Origin: Hymenobacter jeongseonensis
Lineage (GTDB): Bacteria > Bacteroidota > Bacteroidia > Cytophagales > Hymenobacteraceae
Assembly (NCBI RefSeq): GCF_015694725.1
Contig: NZ_JADQDQ010000013.1
Location: forward strand, 1 to 64,000
Direction: 5' to 3'
DNA: 64,000 nucleotides
Shown here in pieces: positions 52,301 through 60,522 of the stretch (positions within the stretch are counted from its first letter, which is position 1; every line of letters begins with the position of its first letter). Position numbers and translations under genes: made by a program. A model generated the notes under the pieces. It was not told where the DNA came from, made no database searches, and saw only the letters and a list, made by a program, of their open reading frames with translations.

Positions 52301-55300
52301 CTGTCGGGGGTGGTGCTTTGCTGCGCGAGTTTCTTAAGCTTGGTGTTAATCCAGGTGGTAATGATTTAGAGTTACAGTACACTGATGCTCAGAATCACCG
52401 AAATCCATGGTATCAGGGAGTTGACTATTCCCAGCCAAACCAGCCCAAATGGAACAGCGTTAATGTTGGATTTGCCGACCGTATCAGCGAAGGCCTTACC
52501 CAGCGAATTGCCGAATTGCTATTCCGGCGGTTATTCTACTCTCTGGAAGCTTCCGGGTTAGGAACACCAGTTGTCAGGCCTGAGCCGGAAGCAGCAACCC
52601 TTTCTGCCTTACCGACTTCGCTGAGAAGTCACTCTTCGGATATTCTCAGCGCTGTGGTTCGGATTCTTGGTGACAAGTATAAATACGTCGGTAGTGAATA
52701 CCAGCGCGACAACCAGGATGCCCTTCAGAACGCCGAGGACTTTCCCGGTGCTATAAAAAAATATTTAAAGGCGGTGTGCGCCCACCTTGAAGGGTCTGAC
52801 GCTAACTGGTATGATGTAGGGGAATGGGTTCGCCAGCAGTTGCGTCGCTCAGCTAATGGCATGCTACCTGCCATCAATGCGTTCGGGAATGTTGACGTTA
52901 TTAACCTCTGGCTTAAAGCAGCCAGAGCTGCTGACCCTTACTGGAAATGCAAAACCTGCCACCGCATTCATCTGCACCGTGCCGCGGGCATTTGTACTAG
53001 TTGCCGAAAGCTGCTTCCTGCCACGGCCCACTCCCGAAACGGTGTTCCGCAAACCTGCCGGCATTTGTGGAAGAAAAATTATCTGGCCTACCACGCTGCA
53101 CTGCACCCCCGCGAATCCATCCGCTTACACTGCGAAGAACTCACGGGTCAAACCGACGACCAGTTTGAGCGCCAGCGGCACTTTCGCAATGTCATTCTGT
53201 CGAATGATGGCCCGGCGCAAGTCCGGCAAATAGATTTGCTTAGCGTTACCACAACATTGGAGGTAGGCGTCGACATTGGAGCTCTGCAGGCAGTAATGCT
53301 TGGTAACATGCCCCCACAACGCTTCAATTACCAGCAACGTGTGGGCCGGGCGGGCCGCCGCGGGCAGGCATATTCAGTTGCATTTACGTTCTGCCGCGGG
53401 CGCAGCCACGACGAGTTTTACTTTGCCAACCCACACAAAATTACGGGTGACGACGCGCCCACACCATTCCTAGCCATCGACCAGCCCCGCATCCTACGGC
53501 GGGTACTCGCCAAGGCAGCCCTTCGCGAGGCATTTAGTGCTGCACAGGCGGCTGGAGGCGGAGTTCATGGTGAGTTTGGTGGTACCGTTGAATGGGCCGG
53601 CTACCGTTCATCTGTGTCATCTTGGCTAGAAGACAAGGGAGAAGCATGGGCCACAGACATCCTGGGTGTAATGACCGGACGCAAAAACGCCCATCTCGTT
53701 CCCGAGCTTGTTGCTTGGGTTGGTGACTGCAAGAAAGGTTTACTTTCTGACGTAGACCGGGTGATGAACAGTAACACCCCAGGTGAGAGCACTGCAGATA
53801 AGCTTGCTCAGGGTGGTGTGCTGCCCATGTTTGGCATGCCTACATCTGTGCGCAACCTGCAATTGGGTGCCCGCCGCGACCAGCATGGGCGCTGGACCCT
53901 GCCTCTCATCGACCGTCCTCTCGATATGGCTATCTACGAATTTGCCCCCGGCGCTCAAAAGCTGAAGGACAAATTCTACCACAAGGCTATTGGCTTCACC
54001 TCAACACTTGACGAGAAGCGAGGTCCTAACAACAGTTCAATAATCACTAACCAAGACGACGGCCCCTTCTTGCTTCGGCGCTGGATGCTCTCCTGCCCCG
54101 TCTGCTATTTCACTAAAACATACGAAGCTGACCCCGATCAGCGTATTGCTCCGCCTGCTCCCGAATGCCCCAATCCCAAGTGTAAAGCGCCTCTGCTACC
54201 GGCTGAAAATGGTATTAGCTCGGTGCATATTTTCGAAGTCGTGTCGCCTAGGGCATTCCGGACTGATTACAGTGCCGGCCATGATGACCGTGAGCAAACT
54301 GATTCATCTACTCAGCGTCCGCCTCTTCTAGCAGAAACCAATACCACAAGCGCCAAACCTGCAGAACTATCGCTTGGCAACGGTTGGGCGCTTCTAGCTG
54401 ATGATGATATCACCTGGCGACTGAACAAAGGCCCACGCGATGCATTTTTTGCTGGTGAGTTCCGTCCTAGCTGGCAGGAGCGGCAAATAAATGCCACCAC
54501 TTGGACCCGTAAACAATGGATGTTTAAGGAGGATGGTGTTGAGCGAGTAGCCCTGGCAGCCAATAAAAAGACCGAAATCATCCGGTTGCATCCCGCTACG
54601 GTACCCATTGGCATCAACCTTGATTTCACCCGTTCGACCGGACCGCAACGCGACGGACTCAAGTCCGCTTATTACTCGGCTGCGTTTCTGTTGCAGCGAG
54701 CCATTTCTGATAAGCTTGATATAGAACCAGATGAAATTGAAATTGGTGGCATCACCCAAATAAGTTTAAATGATGCCCGTCGCCTAGAACCCATGGTTGG
54801 GCAAATCGTGCTCAGTGATGCGTTGCCAAATGGCTCGGGCTTCGTCCGGCGTATGTTTGAACATCTCAACGCCACCCCTCTGTTAACTGAGATGCTGAAT
54901 GGCGCCCGCGCAGGCACCTACTTAGGAACAATCCACAGTTCAAATCACAAGAGAGACTGCAAAAGCGCCTGCTATCAATGTCTGATGGGCTACCGAAACA
55001 TGAGTTACCATGCTCTGCTCGATTGGCGGCTGGCCCTAACACTACTACGCATCATGCGTGACCCTGATTATCTCGCAGGTACCGATGGTAAGTTCGACAC
55101 CCCCGAACTTGAGGGCTGGCTCGACACTAATCATCAACAGTTGCAAATTTTCGCCACCAGTTTCTTTTCCACACCTACCACTCCAGGCGAAATTCGTTGG
55201 CTAACCCCTAAAAACGGCCCTGCAATACCTGCCCTGGCCTGGGGCCCTAATAAGCGGAACCTAGCGTTAGTAGTGCATCCCCTTTGGGACCTGAAACACC

Positions 55301-55473
55301 CAGCTGAGAAGACTTGGCTGAATGAAATCCTGGCTTTGGCGCGTTTGGCAGTCGCTGAGAATGAGGGTGGCCTATTGCAATTTATCGACTCGTTTAACCT
55401 AGCCCGCCGCTCTGGGCAGTGTTACCAGTGGTTGCGGGGAAGCACCAATGGCCAGCCTCACAATCTGGTGTAG
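49318..55473 (+). CDS. giant DEAD-like helicase with DUF1998-type C-terminus (DruE-like)
   Basis: A 2051-aa protein. Superfamily 2 helicase motifs: Q-like LYEHQKQML (101-109), Walker A TSGTGSGKTE (121-130), LILYPMNALVEDQ, DELH (372-375), and in the second core LLSVTTTLEVGVDIG and QQRVGRAGRRG (about 1339-1349). Several Cys pairs (CDRCG, CPGCG, CKTCH with CTSC, CPVC with CPNPKC) suggest zinc modules. The C-terminal SACYQCLMGYRN (about 1882) with YHALLDWRLAL is the DUF1998 signature. DruE of Druantia and DISARM-type helicases act in phage defence. Fusion of helicase and DUF1998 in one about 2000-aa chain fits DruE rather than DISARM. Confidence 0.86.
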   Translation: MNDPIGSFDTIRDNFVRYVETAFRTKFDEPGEFEDLRNKLLHQDGVLYRQPWAEPLPEYQSSGKTVALLTDADLPGLSPMQSDLFRGLIQAGLIDNPAVELYEHQKQMLSNALEHKHCVITSGTGSGKTESFLLPLLAQITKEIPTWPAAGTMEPPAKNWWSGTNRLTNGQVADANGASTSGLKAAAQQRGHENTGRQAAVRALILYPMNALVEDQMTRLRRALDSDDARQWFDMNARGNRIHFGRYTGASPVAGSLRELDANGRLKINGYKLEELREELSQYSRNVDAINEFTSLPANQTRRKDLVSFFPRLDGAEMRSRFDMQDAPPDILITNFSMLSIMLMRTLDGPVFEKTRNWLAADSSHIFHLVIDELHLYRGTAGTEVSYLLRLVLDRLGLNPNHPQLRILASSASLETEGKAGEYSSQFLEDFFGVPPKEDGTSSFEIIRGQEIDAALPSEALLPLPLAPFASLAKASDANTELPDADAALAADALNTFSHCAPISPAPATGLEALATSLWSSELRLRERLYSACRVTDTETGRTKLRAVPTLPAVGDKLAPGFHYLAESLFGQGHTQQQLHDALRGLFIARGSFEGKFPAIEKMARSNARSLPRFRFHFFFRNIDGLWLGLPSSDDMAPDSEGKLIRRPYGELLAHTSLRTTAGQHVLEGLYCDRCGTVFYGGARLNWDLPGITDGSKFQMLSVSPDIEGIPEKAAETLVERRSYADYAVFWPQAGQEFVQHERARGNGDFWKQPVIRGATVNSESYWRPARIDSRSGRVETGENFAPSTGTDGPDWIYGRVFRVDGTPSTETAQRLRAMPAVCPGCGANHELGVYRLSSVRGFRTGFGQTSQTFAKELLLQLPAGADTRKLVVFSDSRDDAAQVANGIERNHYGDLLRELLTQYLQQHVATGAELVTAISSPSLTPEEFEEIRKKQPTLSLKIRTWLRRAKDITSGFEDERVEAQEALRELALLNQRVVSIKSLAQGLDVAGQAPVGGGALLREFLKLGVNPGGNDLELQYTDAQNHRNPWYQGVDYSQPNQPKWNSVNVGFADRISEGLTQRIAELLFRRLFYSLEASGLGTPVVRPEPEAATLSALPTSLRSHSSDILSAVVRILGDKYKYVGSEYQRDNQDALQNAEDFPGAIKKYLKAVCAHLEGSDANWYDVGEWVRQQLRRSANGMLPAINAFGNVDVINLWLKAARAADPYWKCKTCHRIHLHRAAGICTSCRKLLPATAHSRNGVPQTCRHLWKKNYLAYHAALHPRESIRLHCEELTGQTDDQFERQRHFRNVILSNDGPAQVRQIDLLSVTTTLEVGVDIGALQAVMLGNMPPQRFNYQQRVGRAGRRGQAYSVAFTFCRGRSHDEFYFANPHKITGDDAPTPFLAIDQPRILRRVLAKAALREAFSAAQAAGGGVHGEFGGTVEWAGYRSSVSSWLEDKGEAWATDILGVMTGRKNAHLVPELVAWVGDCKKGLLSDVDRVMNSNTPGESTADKLAQGGVLPMFGMPTSVRNLQLGARRDQHGRWTLPLIDRPLDMAIYEFAPGAQKLKDKFYHKAIGFTSTLDEKRGPNNSSIITNQDDGPFLLRRWMLSCPVCYFTKTYEADPDQRIAPPAPECPNPKCKAPLLPAENGISSVHIFEVVSPRAFRTDYSAGHDDREQTDSSTQRPPLLAETNTTSAKPAELSLGNGWALLADDDITWRLNKGPRDAFFAGEFRPSWQERQINATTWTRKQWMFKEDGVERVALAANKKTEIIRLHPATVPIGINLDFTRSTGPQRDGLKSAYYSAAFLLQRAISDKLDIEPDEIEIGGITQISLNDARRLEPMVGQIVLSDALPNGSGFVRRMFEHLNATPLLTEMLNGARAGTYLGTIHSSNHKRDCKSACYQCLMGYRNMSYHALLDWRLALTLLRIMRDPDYLAGTDGKFDTPELEGWLDTNHQQLQIFATSFFSTPTTPGEIRWLTPKNGPAIPALAWGPNKRNLALVVHPLWDLKHPAEKTWLNEILALARLAVAENEGGLLQFIDSFNLARRSGQCYQWLRGSTNGQPHNLV

Positions 55474-55477
55474 TCTA

Positions 55478-56320
55478 ATGGCTATTACAATCACTGCCCC
55501 TGCCAGGATTTCTCCTAGCCAGTATTTTCGGGTACTTGCCTGTCCATATCAATCACTACTCGCCTCGACACCTGAAGCAAGATCGTTACCTGGCATGTTT
55601 GGCAGCGGGGGCGCGTCTGAAGTGGGGACTGTTGTGCACGGCATGCTGAAACGGTCGGTTGCGACCGACCTCTCTGATGCAGTCGCATTTGAATCTGTTT
55701 GGCAGGAACTGTTAAGTGAGAAGGAAGCAGACCTAATTCGGAATGGAGCTTCCCATCTTGTTCCTTTGACCTACCGAGCTAACGGCTATGCAGTTACCAA
55801 GCTTCTTTTAAGCTGGCACCTTGCCATGATGCCCAAGGCTGCCCCATTTCCTGGTGACTCAGATATTCCATTTGGTGCCGAGAAGTGGTTATCAGACAAC
55901 TCCGGCTCCGTAGGTGGTATTGCTGACCTCATTCGCTTGGGAATCGACGGGCCCGAAATTGTCGACTACAAAACCGGTTCAATTTTTCAACTTAATTCAA
56001 ACGATGAAGCTGAAATAAAGCCAGTTTATTCTCAGCAATTGCAGCTTTACGCGGCCCTTCTCCATGAGCAGACTGGTCACTTTCCCGCACATCTTTTTTT
56101 AGCAGATTTAGCTGGCAAGGAACACGAAGTAGAATTTACCGAACTTGGCTGCCTCCAACTTTTAAGCAACGCTCGTCGCTTGCTTACTCAAATGAAAGCA
56201 GCCGTAAACGCCGGCAATCCTGAGTCACTTGCAATTCCAAGCCAAGAGCAGTGCCGTTACTGCCAAGTACGTCCATTATGTAGCCCATATAACGATTGGA
56301 CTGAACAACTGGGAGCATAA
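55478..56320 (+). CDS. Cas4/RecB-type nuclease with iron-sulfur cysteines
   Basis: A 280-aa protein from the ATG at 55478, five bases after the helicase stop. All RecB-nuclease motifs are visible: LACPYQ (first Cys), GTVVHGML (His), GGIADLI (Asp), EIVDYKTGS (D-Y-K), QLQLYAALL (QxxxY), and a C-terminal CRYCQVRPLC, giving four Cys for a 4Fe-4S cluster as in Cas4 and AddB. It probably degrades DNA together with the helicase, like an AddAB-style pair. No CRISPR genes are nearby. Confidence 0.85.
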   Translation: MAITITAPARISPSQYFRVLACPYQSLLASTPEARSLPGMFGSGGASEVGTVVHGMLKRSVATDLSDAVAFESVWQELLSEKEADLIRNGASHLVPLTYRANGYAVTKLLLSWHLAMMPKAAPFPGDSDIPFGAEKWLSDNSGSVGGIADLIRLGIDGPEIVDYKTGSIFQLNSNDEAEIKPVYSQQLQLYAALLHEQTGHFPAHLFLADLAGKEHEVEFTELGCLQLLSNARRLLTQMKAAVNAGNPESLAIPSQEQCRYCQVRPLCSPYNDWTEQLGA

Positions 56321-56405
56321 TTAATTACCTGCTCGGGGTGTATCCGTGCCATAGCCGTACTTTTATTCTTTATTCCAATTCCGGTTTTACCTAATCTGCC
56401 CTGCT

Positions 56406-57659
56406 GTGTCTGCTATCCCTCCTCCTCATTTAACCGTTACCCATCAAATACCTGTCCTTTCCTTTTTCACAGGTGGCGGCCTACTCGATATGGGTTTTGA
56501 AGAAGCGGGCTTTGATATTGTGTGGACTAACGAATTGGACCCTGGCTTTGCTAAGTTATATTCTGAAGGGATAACTAGTTGGCGGAGAAAACACAAACCT
56601 AGTGCCCCTGAGGCTCGGATTTCCCACATTGGAAACCTGCTAGACATTACACCTGCCGAGATTGCACGACAGGCATTCCCTAAAGGCAAACCCTCACTGT
56701 TTGGCATTATTGGAGGGCCACCCTGCCAGGATTTCAGTATCGCTGGCTCTCGCCAGGGTATTGAGGGCGAGCGCGGCAAAATAACTCCTGCTTACTGCCA
56801 GGTTATTAACGAACTGCAACCAGCGTTCTTTGTTTTTGAAAATGTTACCGGTCTACTTCAAAAAAATCACCGGGCCGAGTTCGATAAGCTCCGGGACGCA
56901 TTCAATAGGCACTACATCACTGATTTCGCTCCCCTCAACGCCTTGGATTATGGAGTGCCTCAAAGCCGGGAACGATTGCTGCTCATCGGTCTGCGCCGTG
57001 ACTTAGTGCAAGTACCCAAATCCGGCCTTTTCTCGGATGCTATACCACCAATCGGCTGGGCAAACTGGAAACGTGAGCAAAGCCACGCTGGCCTGCGCAC
57101 TCAGTTTCAGTGGCCAAGAGTTGAAGAATTAGAAGTTAGGCCCGCCGCTCCACTGAACCCTCAGCAATTGGAATTATGCGTCAGTCGTTGTTTGCATTCC
57201 GAAGAAGATACATCGCTCCCCAACGCCTGCGACCGATTCAAACTCTATTCCGCTATTCCTGCCAAAACCCCCGAAGGCCTTGTAAATAACCGGTCTTTTA
57301 AACGCTTACACCGTTACCGTTACAGCCCCACGGCATGCTACGGCAATAATGAGGTACACCTCCACCCATTTGAGAATCGCCGCCTCTCTGTAAGGGAAGT
57401 ACTCCGTATTCAGAGTGTTGACGATAGCTATGTATTATCAGAGGGCCCTCCTCTGGGCAGCAAATTTAAAATGATTGGTAATGGTGTGCCTGTCGCTCTT
57501 GCCAATGGTGTGGCTCGCACCATTACCCGCCTACTACAAGAGTTTTGCGGGTTTCAGCAGGTTTCAGCGCCAATAGGTATGAGTTCACCCGCTCATGTAT
57601 CGCAATATACCTTCAAGCGTCCCATCGACATCAACGATGAGGTGCTTTTTGACTTTTAG
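56406..57659 (+). CDS. dcm: cytosine-C5 DNA methyltransferase
   Basis: A 417-aa enzyme from a GTG start at 56406. Conserved blocks: I SFFTGGGLLDMGFEEAGFDI (SAM binding), IV GGPPCQDFSIAG (catalytic Cys), VI FVFENVTGLL, VIII SRERLLLIGLR, IX RRLSVREVLRIQ, X GNGVPVALANGVA. The target-recognition region between VIII and IX is about 150 residues; its target sequence cannot be read. It is expected to mark host DNA against the helicase/nuclease proteins of the island. Vsr is in the same array. Confidence 0.93.
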   Translation: MSAIPPPHLTVTHQIPVLSFFTGGGLLDMGFEEAGFDIVWTNELDPGFAKLYSEGITSWRRKHKPSAPEARISHIGNLLDITPAEIARQAFPKGKPSLFGIIGGPPCQDFSIAGSRQGIEGERGKITPAYCQVINELQPAFFVFENVTGLLQKNHRAEFDKLRDAFNRHYITDFAPLNALDYGVPQSRERLLLIGLRRDLVQVPKSGLFSDAIPPIGWANWKREQSHAGLRTQFQWPRVEELEVRPAAPLNPQQLELCVSRCLHSEEDTSLPNACDRFKLYSAIPAKTPEGLVNNRSFKRLHRYRYSPTACYGNNEVHLHPFENRRLSVREVLRIQSVDDSYVLSEGPPLGSKFKMIGNGVPVALANGVARTITRLLQEFCGFQQVSAPIGMSSPAHVSQYTFKRPIDINDEVLFDF

Positions 57660-57723
57660 CAGTTTTAATTCAACGCACCCCAACAATACGCGCCATAATT
57701 ATTACTGACAATCAACAGATTAC

Positions 57724-58491
57724 TTGTCCGCCATCAAACTCTCTCCTACCTACTCGGCTACAGTAAATGCCATTGCAGAGCTTTACCTTACCCGCCGCCG
57801 ACAACCCTCGCTGCGGACGCTGGTGCCAGCGTTAGCCCAATGGGTGCAGGCTAACCAAGAACATAACCGCCTAGAAAGCGGCCACCTGAATGTATTCAGG
57901 TTCATGCGGCCTGGCGAAATAACCCACAGTCGCTTGCTGGCATTCTTCCTGGACGCGCAGGCGGCCCATGGACAAGGAACATTGTTTCTGACGCAATTTT
58001 TGAAGCAAATAGATATCTGCGAGCCAAGCTGCGGCCCTTGGCTAGTTACTGCTGAGGCCGGGCGTGTGGATGTACTGCTACGCCGTGCCCACCCTCACGC
58101 CGTGGTAGTAATAGAAAACAAATCAAACTATGCGCCCGACCAGCCCAATCAGCTTTACCGTTACTGGCACAAGCAGATTTACCTCGCTCAACTAGCCCGT
58201 AAATGCTCTGCTGCTGAGCGACAAACTCCATCCCGAACCCAATACCGGGTGATATATCTTGCTCCGGCAGTGAATAAGCAGCCAGACTCACACGCCATAT
58301 GCCGCCCCGATGGCTGGGAACTAAAGTGGCCAGAGTTACCATCTGTTGTGCCTTTGGGTTTAGTTGAGCACCATCAATTTGGACTTTTAATCGTGGCATG
58401 GCTCACAGCCTGCTTAGCCCAACTTCCGCCTAATAATCACCGATTGCGCCAGTTCACACAACAATATCTTCAGTTCTGGCAGACCTTGTAA
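57724..58491 (+). CDS. PD-(D/E)XK nuclease superfamily protein (PDDEXK_4-like)
   Basis: A 255-aa protein starting with TTG at 57724. It has the family pattern SRLLAFFLDAQAAHGQG near residue 65, then RVDVLL and VVVIENKSN as the D...ExK active site, followed by QLYRYW. This build matches the PDDEXK_4 family, usually in defence islands. It lies 64 bp after the methyltransferase and could be the cognate restriction enzyme, in which case the pair is a type II-like restriction-modification unit. Confidence 0.8.
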   Translation: MSAIKLSPTYSATVNAIAELYLTRRRQPSLRTLVPALAQWVQANQEHNRLESGHLNVFRFMRPGEITHSRLLAFFLDAQAAHGQGTLFLTQFLKQIDICEPSCGPWLVTAEAGRVDVLLRRAHPHAVVVIENKSNYAPDQPNQLYRYWHKQIYLAQLARKCSAAERQTPSRTQYRVIYLAPAVNKQPDSHAICRPDGWELKWPELPSVVPLGLVEHHQFGLLIVAWLTACLAQLPPNNHRLRQFTQQYLQFWQTL

Positions 58492-58504
58492 CTTTTCCAT
58501 CATT

Positions 58505-59092
58505 ATGGAAGCCGAAGAATTACGCCAGTCAGTGCTTTTGTTTGATACGCCCGACAAGTGGAATGCATTTTTGGAGTTGAGCCGCCAGACTGACCGGCTC
58601 AAACGCATGATGACACGCCCGGCCGTTGAACGTGCCGACCGATACTTTCAGCTAGAACACCCCAAACCCAAATGGTCGTTCCGGCAGTTCAGTCCCGACG
58701 AGTTCAGCATGGTGTGGTATCTAACAGAATATGGGGAGTACTCCATCTGCCTCGTTTTTCACTGGGATGGAATATTCGTTCTCGAAGCACGGGGTGGCTG
58801 TAACGATGTAGCTAAAACAACCGCCCTGCTCCAGGAAGCCCGATTTCGGATACTGTTGGAATGCTTTGAGCGGATAGATACTTGGTGGGATAACCACTTA
58901 CTCGCTAAGGAGAAGTTCAACTTTAGCTTTGGTACTTCAGCCGATGGCCACTACGGCCCCTTTCGCCTGGCTTGGCATGCACACTACAATACTGAGAGCT
59001 TAATAAACCAGTTAGGAAGAAAGCTCGCGCCTTTCCAAACTCCTGAGATGACCCAGCTGCTCTCGGAATTAAATGCATTAACAAAGAAGTAA
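58505..59092 (+). CDS. hypothetical protein linked to the PD-(D/E)XK gene
   Basis: A 195-aa alpha/beta protein with aromatic-rich strands (EFSMVWYLTEYGEYSICLVF) and no recognised motif. It follows the PD-(D/E)XK gene by 13 bp, so it is very probably co-transcribed and may be its partner or specificity factor. Confidence 0.6.
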   Translation: MEAEELRQSVLLFDTPDKWNAFLELSRQTDRLKRMMTRPAVERADRYFQLEHPKPKWSFRQFSPDEFSMVWYLTEYGEYSICLVFHWDGIFVLEARGGCNDVAKTTALLQEARFRILLECFERIDTWWDNHLLAKEKFNFSFGTSADGHYGPFRLAWHAHYNTESLINQLGRKLAPFQTPEMTQLLSELNALTKK

Positions 59093-59305
59093 TATTAACC
59101 CGTTGGTTAGTAAATAATTAAGCTTACAACTATTCCGAATTGTGGGCCGGTACTTGACCGTGCTAAAGGGTTCTATTTGTGTAGGCACAAAAGCTCCTCC
59201 GTGTGGAATATTTACATTAGTGGCTGTGCAGGCTGCCTCTTTAGATTTTATCGAGCTTCTGCAGTATTTAGCGCCTAATAGGCATGTGATTTTTTGCGCT
59301 TCTTA
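59093..59305. other. 213-bp gap before the paralogous pair
   Basis: AT-rich spacer. I see no clear hairpin or promoter, but its length suggests that the downstream pair has its own promoter. Confidence 0.4.
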
Positions 59306-60502
59306 ATGCTGCATTCCCCTCATCTGGTCACCGCTACTGATTTAACTGAACGCCACTACAGGCTTGAAGAACGCGGGTTATTCCCAGACCTTGTTCAGCG
59401 CTTAATCCTGAGTTCTGACTTGTCGGTGCGTGGCCTTCAGTTTCGTTCTTATGAAAGCATTGCCATCAGTGGCTGGGATGGGATTGTCGAACAAGCGGAT
59501 GGTTCCACCTTCGTACCCACCGGTGCTTCCCGCTGGGAAATTGGTACCAACGTGGATGCCCAATCTAAAGTCAAAAGTGATTTCGAGAAGCGCAACGCGC
59601 CTCCAGCTCCACCAAAAAAACGAGGCCGGCCCAAGAAGAATCCGCCTGCTACATCCGCAGTAGGGGTTACGGCAGTAGGGGCTCCGACCGCACCTCCAGT
59701 TGGTATAGTGTCACCAGAAGAGCTAGTGTTCCGTGGCAAAACGACATTAGTTTTTGTAATCGGACGAGAATGGCCCGACAACAGAACATGGGCAGCTGCG
59801 CAAACAAAAGCAAATGAATGGAAGGCCATCCGTGTATTTGATGCGAGTGACATTTACACCTGGCTCACCCAGCACCCTGGTCTTCATCTCTGGCTTTCTC
59901 GGCAGATGGGAAAGCCTGTACGAGGCACCAACGACCTTGAAAACTGGTGGGCCGACTGGGCTTTCTCGATAAACATAAGGATTCAGCCGGACTGGCTGAT
60001 AGCTGGTCGACAACAGCACAGAGACCGCCTAATAGAATGGCTTAAGGAGGGAGATGCTATTTTCCCTATTTTTGGAAAATCCACTCGGGAAGCTCAAGCG
60101 TTTCTGGCCGCCTGCGTTATGTCTCTGGCAGAGGATGACCGCTTGACGCTTCTGGGACGCATTGTGCTAGTGGCACGAGAGGACGTCTGGGAAGAATTAG
60201 TTTGGGAAGAGAAAAAGTTAATTCTGGTTTTCGATTTCTTATCGGAAAGACAGTACGTGTTATGCTCGATGGCCGCTCGACAAGGTCACCGGGTAATAAT
60301 AACTAACCCACAGCAAGACGAAAGAAATATACCAAGTAATAGCCTGCTACCTCCAATTGGGGTGGAAGAATTACGGGCGTTACTGATTCAGCAAGGAATG
60401 CCAGCGCAACTTGCATCAACCAATACCCAGCTGGCCAGCCAGCTATTTACTGGGTCAAACTCGCAGGTCATGAAATGGCCTTTTTTGAACCCTAATTATT
60501 AG
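59306..60502 (+). CDS. short paralogue of the giant protein downstream
   Basis: A 398-aa protein from the ATG at 59306, chosen because its first residues align with the giant protein (MLH...TATDLTER vs MLH...TASDLEHW). Shared blocks are FPDLVQRLI, SGWDGIVEQADGSTFVPTG then SRWEIGT, a strand with VFVIGREW, LTQHPGLHLWLSRQMGK, ENWWADWAF and WLIAGR. It ends after about 380 residues, where the large protein continues for at least 780 more. A basic Pro/Lys-rich stretch (PPKKRGRPKKNPPA) is an AT-hook-like insert. This is either a truncated duplicate or a separate short subunit; the gene itself is intact. Confidence 0.65.
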   Translation: MLHSPHLVTATDLTERHYRLEERGLFPDLVQRLILSSDLSVRGLQFRSYESIAISGWDGIVEQADGSTFVPTGASRWEIGTNVDAQSKVKSDFEKRNAPPAPPKKRGRPKKNPPATSAVGVTAVGAPTAPPVGIVSPEELVFRGKTTLVFVIGREWPDNRTWAAAQTKANEWKAIRVFDASDIYTWLTQHPGLHLWLSRQMGKPVRGTNDLENWWADWAFSINIRIQPDWLIAGRQQHRDRLIEWLKEGDAIFPIFGKSTREAQAFLAACVMSLAEDDRLTLLGRIVLVAREDVWEELVWEEKKLILVFDFLSERQYVLCSMAARQGHRVIITNPQQDERNIPSNSLLPPIGVEELRALLIQQGMPAQLASTNTQLASQLFTGSNSQVMKWPFLNPNY

Positions 60503-60522
60503 CTTTCTTAACGTCTTGAATT

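Noticed and set aside
55478-56320. CRISPR-associated Cas4 and a CRISPR array
   Set aside because: No repeat-spacer array and no cas1, cas2 or effector genes are present in the window; the gene is linked to a helicase instead.
45686-57659. DISARM system
   Set aside because: DISARM has a separate DUF1998 protein (DrmB), a shorter helicase (DrmA) and usually a PLD protein. Here DUF1998 is fused to an about 2000-aa helicase and no PLD motif (HxK...) was seen.
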